DNA from: Fidelibacterota bacterium
GTDB lineage: Bacteria; Fidelibacterota; UBA8477
Assembly (NCBI GenBank): GCA_021734045.1
Contig: JAIPJR010000104.1
Location: forward strand, 1-6,977
DNA length: 6,977 nt
Direction of reading: 5' to 3'
Shown here: positions 1-6,350 of the stretch, piece by piece
Layout: each line of letters begins with the position of its first letter
How positions within the stretch are numbered: position 1 is the stretch's first letter
Notes under the pieces: model-generated
What the model saw: the letters and a program-made list of their open reading frames with translations, nothing else
Databases searched by the model: none
What the model was told of the DNA's origin: nothing
Made by a program: the position numbers and the translations under genes

Positions 1-843
1 TGGGCAATAGCGGGGGCCAACCCCTTGAATGACACCTCTAAAAAGGGGTGAGCGATCCAGGCTGGCATTGATTACCTCGTGGGTTTCTGTGTTGGTGTGC
101 GTGATGTAGCAGGCTTCATCGGGCGGTGAAAATCCGGGTAATTCGGTTTGAAAAGAAAAGGGCTCCGGTTCAGGATCGCCCCGTTGCAGCGTCGTTTTGG
201 TAAAATCAACACTCTCCCGTTTGATGCGCGGGGGCGTGCCCGTTTTAAGGCGGCCGGATTCAAATCCCAGACTAATTAATGATTCGGTGATACCCACGCT
301 GGCGGATTCGTCAACCCGACCGGCGGTGAATTGCTGTTCACCAATATGAATGAGCCCGTTTAAAAAAGTGCCATTGGTAAGAATCAGGGCTTTGCACTGA
401 AAAGTGCCGTTGTTGTGGGTTTTGACGCCGACAATAGCGCTTTTGTTCGGCGTGGTTAAGACTGCAACAGCCTCGTCTTCCAGTAGAGCGAGGTTTTTTT
501 CCGCCCTGCAGACGGCCAGCATGTAGGCGCTATATTGATTTTTATCCGCCTGAGCCCGGGGTGACCATACCGCGCGCCCCTTAGAGCGGTTCAGCATTTT
601 AAACTGAATACCGGTGGCATCAATCGCCTTGGCCATCTCACCGCCTAATGCGTCCAGCTCACGCACCAAATGCCCTTTCGCCAAACCGCCAATCGCCGGA
701 TTGCATGACATGCGACCAATTGCGTCCAGCTTCATGGTAATCAGGAGCGTGGATAGGCCCATCCGTGCCGGGGCAAGGCTGGCCTCAATACCGGCATGAC
801 CGCCCCCCACCACAATTACATCGTATGTTTCACGTGAAACCAT
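1..843 (-). CDS. mnmG: tRNA uridine-5-carboxymethylaminomethyl modification enzyme MnmG (GidA), N-terminal part, cut by the window edge
   Basis: With MnmE, MnmG forms the cytoplasmic complex that installs the (carboxymethyl)aminomethyl group on C5 of wobble uridine 34 in several tRNAs, using FAD, NADH and methylene-tetrahydrofolate. I translated 281 residues from the ATG at 843-841; the family is usually about 620, so over half is missing to the left. Visible motifs are the FAD-binding Rossmann loop VVGGGHAG (residues 11-18), the signature CNPAIGGLAKGHLVRELDA (47-65), SPRAQAD (94-100), LKTGTPPRI (199-207) and GPRYCP (276-281). C47 and C280 correspond to the two functionally important cysteines of E. 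coli MnmG (C47, C277). The ATG lies 4 nt after the mnmE stop, with only a weak GGA upstream (856-854), so translation is probably coupled to mnmE. Codons 2-6 (VSRET) are written by a parS site. Nothing suggests a broken gene; the identification is secure. Confidence 0.97.
   Translation of the reverse strand, partial: MVSRETYDVIVVGGGHAGIEASLAPARMGLSTLLITMKLDAIGRMSCNPAIGGLAKGHLVRELDALGGEMAKAIDATGIQFKMLNRSKGRAVWSPRAQADKNQYSAYMLAVCRAEKNLALLEDEAVAVLTTPNKSAIVGVKTHNNGTFQCKALILTNGTFLNGLIHIGEQQFTAGRVDESASVGITESLISLGFESGRLKTGTPPRIKRESVDFTKTTLQRGDPEPEPFSFQTELPGFSPPDEACYITHTNTETHEVINASLDRSPLFRGVIQGVGPRYCP
826..841. promoter_or_regulatory. parS: parS centromere site (ParB binding) within the start of mnmG
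   Basis: The 14-bp perfect palindrome GTTTCACGTGAAAC lies at 827-840. With flanks the 16-mer is TGTTTCACGTGAAACC, which matches the widely conserved parS consensus TGTTTCACGTGAAACA at 15 of 16 positions. ParB (Spo0J) binds this site, spreads around it, and acts with ParA and SMC to organise and segregate the replication origin. The site covers codons 2-6 of mnmG, so the protein sequence there is dictated by the DNA element. It lies about 4 kb from dnaA, fitting the known origin-proximal location. In many bacteria parA and parB lie downstream of mnmG, which would be off the left edge here; that part is inference. Confidence 0.9.
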
Positions 844-847
844 CAAA

Positions 848-2203
848 TCATTTTCCAATGCAGAATGAGCCAAAAATTTCGCCCAGAATATCGTCTGGTG
901 TGGTTTCCCCGGTAATTTCACCCAAAATCGTAAGACCATTCCGGAGATCGGACGCGACATACTCGGGACCCGCGTCAGTATGGATTGCGGAAACCGCGAT
1001 TTCACAGCTTTCAATAAAGCGGCGGAGTGTATGAGCCTGTCGTTGAGATGTGATAATGAGCCCCTCGGTGGTTTTTCGCCGCATGCCCAGGACCGCTTCG
1101 GCTAATTTTTGGTGAAAGGCATCGAACCCTTCACCGGTCAAACAGGAGATAACGACATCCGCAGGGCTGGAACGATTTGTACCCTGGTTGGTCAGGTCGC
1201 TTTTGTTTAGAACCCGAATGACAGGGACCCCTTCCGGGGGTGTGAATGCCTCCGGCGGAATGTCTGCTGACTGAATCGACAGCACAATGTCGGCCCGCTC
1301 CAGCTCTTGTCGTGTGCGGTCCACCCCCAGAACCTCAATTTGATCCTTTGATTCACGCACGCCGGCCGTGTCCACCAGGATAAGCGTATGTCCCGCAACG
1401 GAGATCGGAGCTTCGATCGTGTCGCGCGTGGTGCCCGCCACTTCTGTGACGATCGCCCGGTCAAACCCCTGTAATACATTGAAAATACTTGACTTCCCTG
1501 TGTTTGGTGCGCCGATTAACGGGACGCGGAACCCCTCAACCAGGCGTCGACCATAGAAATAGGTGTCCAGCAGGCTGGAGGCTCGCGCGATTAGTGACTC
1601 AATTTGGGCCAGGTGTTGTTTTGGAGAAACGAATTCAATCTCCTGATCAGAAAAATCCAGTTCTGCTTCGATAAAGGAGACAATTTTCAGCAAATCTTGT
1701 TTTAATTGAGCAATATAATTGCGCAAGTTCCCATGCAGGTGGATTTGAGACTGCCGGTGCGCTACGGCATCCTGGGCGTGAATAGCTTCAGCCACGGCTT
1801 CGGCGCTGGAAAGATCCATTTTTCCATTCAAAAATGAGCGCAGCGTGAATTCCCCCGGTTGCGCCAAGCGGACCTGGTCCTGTCGTGATAACACTTCCAG
1901 AAGCGCTTGCTGTAAATAGGCTCCGCCGTGCAGGGAAATTTCAACCACATCCTCGCCCGTGGCCGAGTTTGGAGCCGGGAACCAGGTTACCACCACATCA
2001 TCGAAAGCTCCCTCTCCCAAATCCGGGTGTTCGATAATCCCATACGTGGCATGACGTGGTTTTAATTGCCGACCGGCAGAAAAGAATCGTTGAATGGTTT
2101 CCAGGCTGTGTTCACCAGAAAGACGAACCACCGCCAGCCCACCCGTGCCAGGCGGGGTGGAAATAGCTACAATGGTATCCGATACATCCGGCAGTTGAGA
2201 CAG
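848..2203 (-). CDS. mnmE: tRNA modification GTPase MnmE (TrmE), apparent CTG start
   Basis: MnmE is the GTPase partner of MnmG in modification of tRNA wobble uridine 34; it binds the one-carbon folate donor through its N-terminal domain. The frame runs without a stop from the yidC end. The family N-terminus DTIVAISTPPGTGG is clearly encoded (residues 9-22), upstream of the first GTG at 2131, so a start at 2131 would delete conserved sequence. No ATG, GTG or TTG exists in frame upstream of it. CTG at 2203-2201 lies 7 nt after GGGAG (2215-2211) and gives 451 residues, the normal family length. Domains: N-terminal folate-binding domain (1 to about 120), helical domain, and inserted G domain with G1 GAPNTGKS (231-238), G2 GTTRDT (257-262), G3 DTAG (278-281), G4 NKSD (333-336). 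It ends in the invariant FCIGK (447-451). It begins 11 nt after the yidC stop codon. Identity is certain; the start codon is inferred. Confidence 0.95.
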   Translation of the reverse strand: MSQLPDVSDTIVAISTPPGTGGLAVVRLSGEHSLETIQRFFSAGRQLKPRHATYGIIEHPDLGEGAFDDVVVTWFPAPNSATGEDVVEISLHGGAYLQQALLEVLSRQDQVRLAQPGEFTLRSFLNGKMDLSSAEAVAEAIHAQDAVAHRQSQIHLHGNLRNYIAQLKQDLLKIVSFIEAELDFSDQEIEFVSPKQHLAQIESLIARASSLLDTYFYGRRLVEGFRVPLIGAPNTGKSSIFNVLQGFDRAIVTEVAGTTRDTIEAPISVAGHTLILVDTAGVRESKDQIEVLGVDRTRQELERADIVLSIQSADIPPEAFTPPEGVPVIRVLNKSDLTNQGTNRSSPADVVISCLTGEGFDAFHQKLAEAVLGMRRKTTEGLIITSQRQAHTLRRFIESCEIAVSAIHTDAGPEYVASDLRNGLTILGEITGETTPDDILGEIFGSFCIGK

Positions 2204-2210
2204 GTAAACA

Positions 2211-2215
2211 CTCCC
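2211..2215 (-). promoter_or_regulatory. Ribosome binding site GGGAG that decides the mnmE start
   Basis: Read on the minus strand, GGGAG (2215-2211) begins on the last base of the yidC TAG stop (2217-2215) and is followed, after a 7-nt spacer, by CTG (2203-2201). The spacing is ideal and supports CTG as the initiation codon, with a ribosome finishing yidC able to restart on mnmE. An ATG about 22 nt downstream of the motif is in another frame and reaches a stop after six codons. Confidence 0.6.
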
Positions 2216-4017
2216 TACTTCCGCTTCCGGGGCTTACGGCTCTGCCCTTTAACCTGCTTATTGCTGCTGACCTTGGCTGGTACGGCAGCTGGTGCAGGTG
2301 CGGGCATCATCTTCTGTTGAATGATGCTGAGAATGTTAAAGAGGGCGTAGTAGATATTGAGCCCGGAGGGGAAGTTGTAAAAAATGAAGAAAAAGACAAA
2401 GGTCATTACATAGCTCATGCTCTTCATCTGGCTGTTCGTTGCGCCACCGGCCGGCGACATGAGCTTCTGCTGTAAAAACATGGTAACGGCCATCACGATA
2501 GGCAGTATGTTAATGGGAATACCGCCCACATGCGCGATGGTGTCAGGCAGCGAAAGGTCGGGAATCCAGAATTCCAATCCCTTGAAAGCGGCATCACGCA
2601 GCTGAATGGTGGACCGGAACAGATTAAACATGGCAATCAGAATGGGAAACTGGATAAGCATGGGTAGACAGCCCCCCATGGGGTTTACCCCGCTTTCCTT
2701 ATAGAGCTTCATGGTTTCAGCATTTAACTTCTTTGGATCACTCTTGTATTTTTCCTTTAATTCCGCCACCGCGGGCTGCAGTGATTGCATGTTTCGGCTG
2801 GACTGAAAACTGGTCTTCGTAAGCGGCCACAGGAGAATTTTTACCAAAATACCAAAGATAATCAACACGATACCGTAATTTGGAATGACAGAATATAATT
2901 TTTTAAATAACCACAGCGCGCCCTTCCCGATGATGCCAAACCAGCCCCAGTCCATCATCTCTTCAAAGTGCAGGTCATACTTTTTCAGCGCGCTGTAATC
3001 CAGCGGTCCCAGGTAGATCCGGTATTCAAAAGATTGCTCGGTCTCATTGCGGTCCAGCTTTTGGCGCATATCCCAATTAAAAACCTTTTTGCCGCCATCT
3101 TCACCAGGTGAGAGATAGCGATTCTGCTGAATTTCATATGCTGGCTCGTCGGGAACCATGAGGGCGGCAAAATACTTTGAGCGAATACCTGTCCAGGCGG
3201 TCGTACCCGTAATGGTTTCGGTTGTACCATCTTTTTTGGCGTCATAGTCTGCAGGGGAGGACTCGTTACCAAACAACGTGTAAACCTTGGTATAGTTCAG
3301 CTCGTCCTTTTTGTTGGGCTCTGTTGATTTAATGCCGCCAGCCCAACTGGTTGCGAAAAATCGCCCGGCATTCACACTGTTAAGGTTTTCAGTCTGTTGA
3401 GACAGGCTCACATGAAAACTATCGGGATAAAAGGTGAAGGTGCGGGTAATTTGCGCGCCCTGGCCAAGCGGTAGAACGAATGTTGCAGACTTTGGCTCAC
3501 TAAAGGCATCCAGCCGGCAGGTGTCGTCCCGGCAGTCCAGCAATTCAGAATTTATTCGCGCAGTAGAAAAATTTTCCGTGGTAAAGCCGATGAACTGGTT
3601 GGCCAAAACGCCCCGGGTGTCATCGGGGATAATCTGTACCCGGCTGCCATCTTTCAGGAAGTAATTGTTTAAATAGACCTTATCCAGCGTGCCGCCACCC
3701 TGGGAGTTGAGGTGAATCTCAAATTCAGGTGTGTATACGACCAGCTCGCGTACGGGCCCCTGAAAACCCAACGATGTATCAGGAGTGGCACTGGTAAAGT
3801 CAGAAGAGGGCGCTATTTCAGGCTCATCAATGCCCGGAGATGCCGCCGCAGCGCGGTGAGGTTCTGGTGTTGTCGTTGATTCAGTGGAATAGGTGGTATC
3901 CACCGGAATCGGCTCGCCCGCATTGGGGTTAATCATTTTTTGATAGGGCGTTGAGAAATAAACCAGCAGAACCAGTCCCATTAATACAAACGCCAGGATG
4001 GTATTTTTATCGTTCAA
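2215..4017 (-). CDS. yidC: Membrane protein insertase YidC (Oxa1 family)
   Basis: YidC inserts and folds inner-membrane proteins, alone or with SecYEG. The 600-residue protein has the Gram-negative layout. A first membrane segment lies at about 7-22, followed by a Pro/Thr/Ser-rich linker (about 30-80) and a periplasmic beta-rich domain (about 85-345). The conserved core follows: membrane segment about 381-398, cytoplasmic hairpin 402-440 (EKYKSDPKK), [16 protein letters not shown] (444-459), and segments at about 503-515 and 535-568 with FPSGLNIYY (549-557). The tail (about 587-600) is strongly basic and may contact the ribosome. K393 in [12 protein letters not shown] stands where E. coli has R366 in the hydrophilic groove. 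C162 and C167 in the periplasmic domain could form a disulfide. The start is TTG at 4017-4015, with AGGAG (4030-4026) 8 nt upstream; it overlaps the yidD stop by 4 nt (TTGA), so the two genes are translationally coupled. Confidence 0.97.
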   Translation of the reverse strand: MNDKNTILAFVLMGLVLLVYFSTPYQKMINPNAGEPIPVDTTYSTESTTTPEPHRAAAASPGIDEPEIAPSSDFTSATPDTSLGFQGPVRELVVYTPEFEIHLNSQGGGTLDKVYLNNYFLKDGSRVQIIPDDTRGVLANQFIGFTTENFSTARINSELLDCRDDTCRLDAFSEPKSATFVLPLGQGAQITRTFTFYPDSFHVSLSQQTENLNSVNAGRFFATSWAGGIKSTEPNKKDELNYTKVYTLFGNESSPADYDAKKDGTTETITGTTAWTGIRSKYFAALMVPDEPAYEIQQNRYLSPGEDGGKKVFNWDMRQKLDRNETEQSFEYRIYLGPLDYSALKKYDLHFEEMMDWGWFGIIGKGALWLFKKLYSVIPNYGIVLIIFGILVKILLWPLTKTSFQSSRNMQSLQPAVAELKEKYKSDPKKLNAETMKLYKESGVNPMGGCLPMLIQFPILIAMFNLFRSTIQLRDAAFKGLEFWIPDLSLPDTIAHVGGIPINILPIVMAVTMFLQQKLMSPAGGATNSQMKSMSYVMTFVFFFIFYNFPSGLNIYYALFNILSIIQQKMMPAPAPAAVPAKVSSNKQVKGQSRKPRKRK

Positions 4018-4280
4018 CCCGAATGCTCCTCAGAATGCTCTTTAATCACCGGATCGAAGCCGCCTTTTCCGTATGGATTGCACCGCAGGATTCGCCAGGT
4101 TGTTTTGGGTAGTGCTTTCCACAAAGGTAAAACCTCAAAAGCCTCCTCCGCATAGTGAGAACAAGACGGATAAAACCGGCACGAGTTTCCCAGAACCGGC
4201 GAGAGCGTTAGTCGGTAAAGCTTGATAAGACCGATGAAAATTTTATTGGCGGGATTGATTGGCTTGTGCAATAAGTCCAT
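4014..4280 (-). CDS. yidD: Membrane protein insertion efficiency factor YidD
   Basis: YidD is a small membrane-associated protein encoded next to yidC in many bacteria; it is found near nascent inner-membrane proteins and helps their insertion. The sequence shows an amphipathic start ([16 protein letters not shown]) and the family hallmarks [16 protein letters not shown] and [15 protein letters not shown], with the three conserved cysteines. I chose the ATG at 4280-4278 (88 residues) because GAGG (4290-4287) lies 6 nt before it. An in-frame ATG at 4292 would add four residues but has no ribosome binding site. The gene overlaps the end of rnpA by 38 nt and the start of yidC by 4 nt. Identity is secure; the start could differ by four residues. 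Confidence 0.94.
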   Translation of the reverse strand: MDLLHKPINPANKIFIGLIKLYRLTLSPVLGNSCRFYPSCSHYAEEAFEVLPLWKALPKTTWRILRCNPYGKGGFDPVIKEHSEEHSG

Positions 4281-4617
4281 TGATTGCCTCATAAAGCGGT
4301 CCGGTTGCGGTAAAGGCGTTATGGAATAAAAACAAATAGCCTCGATCGGGTATAAATCCCAGATCTAGATTGTGAATGGTACCCCAAAACAGGCGCCGCG
4401 TCCGGTTCCGGCAGACAGCGTTTCCGGCCTTCCGTTTAATCAAAAAACCCACCTCTAAAGCAGGTTTTGGCTGATGATATAAGGTAATGCCTTTTCGCGA
4501 AACACGTTTCCCCCGGGAAAAGTATTCGTCAACGGCTGCAGCAGGGATGGGTTTAACCCGATACCGTAAGCTGGTGTCTGCCTTTTCCACGACGGCGGGC
4601 CAGTAGTTTTCGGCCAT
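4243..4617 (-). CDS. rnpA: Ribonuclease P protein component RnpA, start uncertain
   Basis: RnpA is the protein subunit of RNase P and helps the catalytic RNA bind pre-tRNA and remove its 5' leader. The family pattern is visible as [20 protein letters not shown] (residues 18-37 from the ATG) and above all [10 protein letters not shown] (66-75), the RNR box that contacts the RNA. Translation from the only upstream ATG (4617-4615) gives 124 residues but overlaps rpmH by 65 nt in another frame, and no Shine-Dalgarno sequence precedes it. GTG at 4590-4588 (115 residues) and TTG at 4569-4567 (108 residues) would reduce the overlap to 38 or 17 nt, and both still include the conserved core, which begins at about residue 18. 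I list the longest version. The 3' end overlaps yidD by 38 nt. The product is secure; the first about 16 residues are not. Confidence 0.9.
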   Translation of the reverse strand: MAENYWPAVVEKADTSLRYRVKPIPAAAVDEYFSRGKRVSRKGITLYHQPKPALEVGFLIKRKAGNAVCRNRTRRLFWGTIHNLDLGFIPDRGYLFLFHNAFTATGPLYEAINGLIAQANQSRQ

Positions 4618-4693
4618 TTTTTGTTTTCATGCGCGCCCGAAAGCCGTGACGATTACGACGCTTGCGGCGACTTGGTTGATATGTGCGTTTCAT
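4553..4693 (-). CDS. rpmH: 50S ribosomal protein L34
   Basis: L34 is a small, very basic protein of the large ribosomal subunit. The 46-residue reading begins [13 protein letters not shown] and continues [22 protein letters not shown] and LTVSG, which is the L34 family pattern over its full length. The start is ATG 4693-4691, preceded by the purine-rich AAAGAGAGTGAG. The family is usually 44-50 residues. It is the first gene of the minus-strand block and stands divergent from dnaA, an arrangement common in many bacteria. Its last 65 nt may also encode the beginning of rnpA in another frame. A promoter lies about 47 nt upstream. Confidence 0.96.
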   Translation of the reverse strand: MKRTYQPSRRKRRNRHGFRARMKTKNGRKLLARRRGKGRHQLTVSG

Positions 4694-4733
4694 AACTCAC
4701 TCTCTTTAATTCTTTAACCCCGGCTAAAAAAAG

Positions 4734-4756
4734 CGGCGAAATATAACCAATCGCCG
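4734..4756. repeat. Perfect inverted repeat enclosing the rpmH -10 box
   Basis: CGGCGA (4734-4739) and TCGCCG (4751-4756) are perfect inverted arms with an 11-nt centre that contains the -10 hexamer of the rpmH promoter. A second, overlapping pair is CCCCGGC (4718-4724) with GCCGGGG (4753-4759). Because the promoter lies inside, the repeat is more likely to act at DNA level (an operator) than as an RNA hairpin of the rpmH transcript. It may also be chance; no regulator can be named. Confidence 0.4.
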
Positions 4757-4767
4757 GGGAAAGTCAA
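4740..4767 (-). promoter_or_regulatory. Sigma70-type promoter for the rpmH-rnpA-yidD-yidC-mnmE-mnmG block
   Basis: On the minus strand TTGACT (4767-4762) and TATATT (4745-4740) are separated by 16 nt. They match the -35 and -10 consensus at 5 of 6 positions each. Transcription would begin near 4733, leaving a leader of about 40 nt before rpmH. No other intergenic gap in the block is large enough to need a promoter, so all six genes could be read from here. Confidence 0.6.
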
Positions 4768-4866
4768 TTTAACAAAGGGCTTACCGGGAAAATTTAATAA
4801 AAATCATCAAGCCAAAAATTTTGCGTGGAATCGCGCCCGATTTTTGTTAGATTGAAACACAAGGAA

Positions 4867-4886
4867 TGTTGATAACTTGTTGATAA
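4867..4886 (-). promoter_or_regulatory. Two tandem DnaA-box-like 9-mers before dnaA
   Basis: TGTTGATAA occurs at 4867-4875 and again at 4878-4886; read on the minus strand each is TTATCAACA, one base from the DnaA box TTATCCACA. Their period is 11 nt, about one helical turn, so bound proteins would lie on the same face. A partial third copy, TGTTGATGG, lies at 4894-4902 over the dnaA start. The position, directly in the dnaA leader, fits autoregulation by DnaA or origin binding; this is inference from sequence only. Confidence 0.5.
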
Positions 4887-4898
4887 TTTGGAGTGTTG

Positions 4899-6263
4899 AT
4901 GGGTCATGACCTCTGGGCGGCTACCCAGGAGGCCTTGAGGCAGCGCGTAGCAGAGCAAACGTTTCAAACCTGGTTTAAGCCGATTTCTTTTCTGGCAAAA
5001 AATGATGCGACCATTACACTGAAGGTCCCATCGCAATTCTTCTATGAATGGGTTAAATCCCATTATGGGGAATTGGTTGAGGAAACGATTTCCGGGATAG
5101 CGGGTGAGCCGGTTAAGGTGGATTATTCCATCGTGCTCGAAGAGCAGAAAGAAGCCACGCCACGACCCTTCTTTGATGACACACAGACCCGCGGGCAAAC
5201 CAAGCCAAAACAAACCTTTAGCCCGAATCTAAACGAGCAGTATATCTTCACTAATTTTGTTGAAGGACCAAATAACCAATTTGCAAAAGCCGCAGGTCAG
5301 GCAGTCGTAGAGGCGCGTGACAACTCGCTCTATAATCCGCTGGTTGTCTATGGCGGTGTGGGTCTGGGAAAAACACACCTGGTACAGGCTGTGGGGAATG
5401 CATTTTTGGAGCTGCATCCGGAGAAGCGGGTTATGTATGTTACTTCCGAGAAATTCACGCTGGATTATATTAACGCCATTAAGGAAAACAAGACCGCCCA
5501 GTTCAGCAAATTCTATCGCAGTGTGGACCTGTTAATTGTGGATGACATCCAGTTTTTTCAAAAAAAGGTTCGCACCGAAGAGGAATTTTTCCACACCTTC
5601 AATGAGCTTTATATGAACGGGCGTCGAATCATCTTATCCACAGATCGCCCACCGGCAGAACTGGGGCTTCACAGTCGCCTGACGTCGCGATTTAACGCGG
5701 GATTAATCGTGGATATTCAGGAGCCGGATTATGAAACCCGCGTGGCTATTCTCCGACAAAAAGCAGACGAAAGTGGCAGCGAAATACCCTACGAAGTCGT
5801 GGAATTTCTGGCCATGAATATCGATACCAATGTGCGTGACCTCCAGGGTGCACTGATTCGTTTGTTAGCTTACGCCTCACTGGTAAAGAGCGATATTTCG
5901 CTAAACCTGGCCCGGCGGGTACTGGCAGAAGTCATGAATCATCATGTGGCCCCCAATATCACCATTGAACATATCGTGGCGGTTGTGGCAGAAAACTTCG
6001 GTGTTAAAAAGGTCGAAATAATGGGTAAGGGTCGCCGCCAGGAGATCGCACTGGCGCGCCAGGTGGCGATGTACATGGCAAAACAGCTCACCCGTAATTC
6101 GCTCAAATCAATTGGCCTGTCGTTTGGTGGTCGTGATCATAGCACGGTAATCCATGCCGTGAAAACCATTGAGGAAAAGACCAGCCGAGATGAACTTTTC
6201 AATGCCGAGGTGAAAACGTTAATACGCCGACTGTCCGAAAGTGTGATGAATCAAAATAATTAA
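4899..6263 (+). CDS. dnaA: Chromosomal replication initiator protein DnaA
   Basis: DnaA binds 9-bp boxes at the origin, oligomerises with ATP and opens the DNA for helicase loading; it also acts as a transcription regulator. The 454-residue protein has all four domains: domain I (1 to about 80, LWAATQEALRQRV start), a short linker (about 82-110), AAA+ domain III (111 to about 330) and DNA-binding domain IV (about 355-454). Motifs are Walker A GGVGLGKTH (152-160), Walker B LLIVDDIQF (211-219), sensor 1 STDR (247-250), arginine finger R264 in LTSRF, sensor 2 R313 in NVRDLQGAL, and the DnaA signature GGRDHSTVIHA (410-420). I chose ATG 4899 because GGAG (4890-4893) lies 5 nt before it; the in-frame GTG at 4893 would overlap that site. 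The protein looks intact. The gene is divergent from rpmH and is followed by bcp, not dnaN. Confidence 0.98.
   Translation: MGHDLWAATQEALRQRVAEQTFQTWFKPISFLAKNDATITLKVPSQFFYEWVKSHYGELVEETISGIAGEPVKVDYSIVLEEQKEATPRPFFDDTQTRGQTKPKQTFSPNLNEQYIFTNFVEGPNNQFAKAAGQAVVEARDNSLYNPLVVYGGVGLGKTHLVQAVGNAFLELHPEKRVMYVTSEKFTLDYINAIKENKTAQFSKFYRSVDLLIVDDIQFFQKKVRTEEEFFHTFNELYMNGRRIILSTDRPPAELGLHSRLTSRFNAGLIVDIQEPDYETRVAILRQKADESGSEIPYEVVEFLAMNIDTNVRDLQGALIRLLAYASLVKSDISLNLARRVLAEVMNHHVAPNITIEHIVAVVAENFGVKKVEIMGKGRRQEIALARQVAMYMAKQLTRNSLKSIGLSFGGRDHSTVIHAVKTIEEKTSRDELFNAEVKTLIRRLSESVMNQNN
5634..5642 (+). promoter_or_regulatory. Perfect consensus DnaA box inside dnaA
   Basis: TTATCCACA, the strongest DnaA-binding 9-mer, lies in frame with codons 246-248 of dnaA and encodes Leu-Ser-Thr of sensor 1. 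By base counting, a given 9-mer is expected about 0.05 times in a window this size on both strands, so it is mildly notable. It is a sequence match only; the codons are also constrained by the protein motif. Confidence 0.4.
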
Positions 6264-6335
6264 CCATTATTGATTAGCCGGCGTCCAAAACTGGCACGTA
6301 AGCCACTTGAGGAAACACAGGATAGATATAGAATC

Positions 6336-6344
6336 AGAAAGGAG
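6336..6344 (+). promoter_or_regulatory. Strong ribosome binding site AGAAAGGAG deciding the bcp start
   Basis: AGAAAGGAG ends 6 nt before the ATG at 6351. The frame is open further upstream to a TTG at 6270, but that extension has no ribosome binding site and no family similarity, so this motif fixes the start. Confidence 0.85.
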
Positions 6345-6350
6345 TTATAC

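Larger units (their letters stand above)
4694..4898. other. rpmH-dnaA divergent spacer, candidate dnaA control region or part of oriC
   Basis: This 205-nt gene-free stretch separates divergent rpmH and dnaA, a classic place for a bacterial origin or the dnaA promoter. It contains the rpmH promoter near 4740-4767, an A/T-rich run around 4788-4822, and two DnaA-box-like 9-mers next to dnaA. I do not see the large cluster of consensus TTATCCACA boxes expected of a full oriC, so replication may start elsewhere, for example beyond mnmG. A dnaA promoter must lie here, but I could not fix one with confidence. Confidence 0.45.

Noticed and set aside
848-2131. mnmE starting at GTG 2131
   Set aside because: It would remove the conserved DTIVAISTPPGTGG stretch that is encoded in frame just upstream.
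2985-3272. Open frame of 95 codons within yidC on the same strand
   Set aside because: It is a shifted frame inside the conserved yidC gene without family features.
4821-4853. dnaA promoter using TTGCGT and a TTAGAT-like -10
   Set aside because: Spacing is about 20 nt for the best -10, outside the normal range; no secure promoter could be assigned.
4893-4898. GTG 4893 or TTG 4896 as dnaA start
   Set aside because: The GGAG motif at 4890-4893 would overlap or touch these codons; ATG 4899 has proper spacing.
4794-5213. 139-codon open frame on the minus strand opposite the start of dnaA
   Set aside because: It is antisense to well-conserved dnaA codons, has no recognisable domain, and covers the control region.
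6307-6334. bcp promoter TTGAGG-N16-TAGAAT
   Set aside because: Transcription would begin near 6341, inside the ribosome binding site, so it would not give a good message.
6270-6350. 27-residue N-terminal extension of Bcp from TTG 6270
   Set aside because: There is no ribosome binding site there, the extension is unlike the family, and a strong AGAAAGGAG precedes the ATG at 6351.
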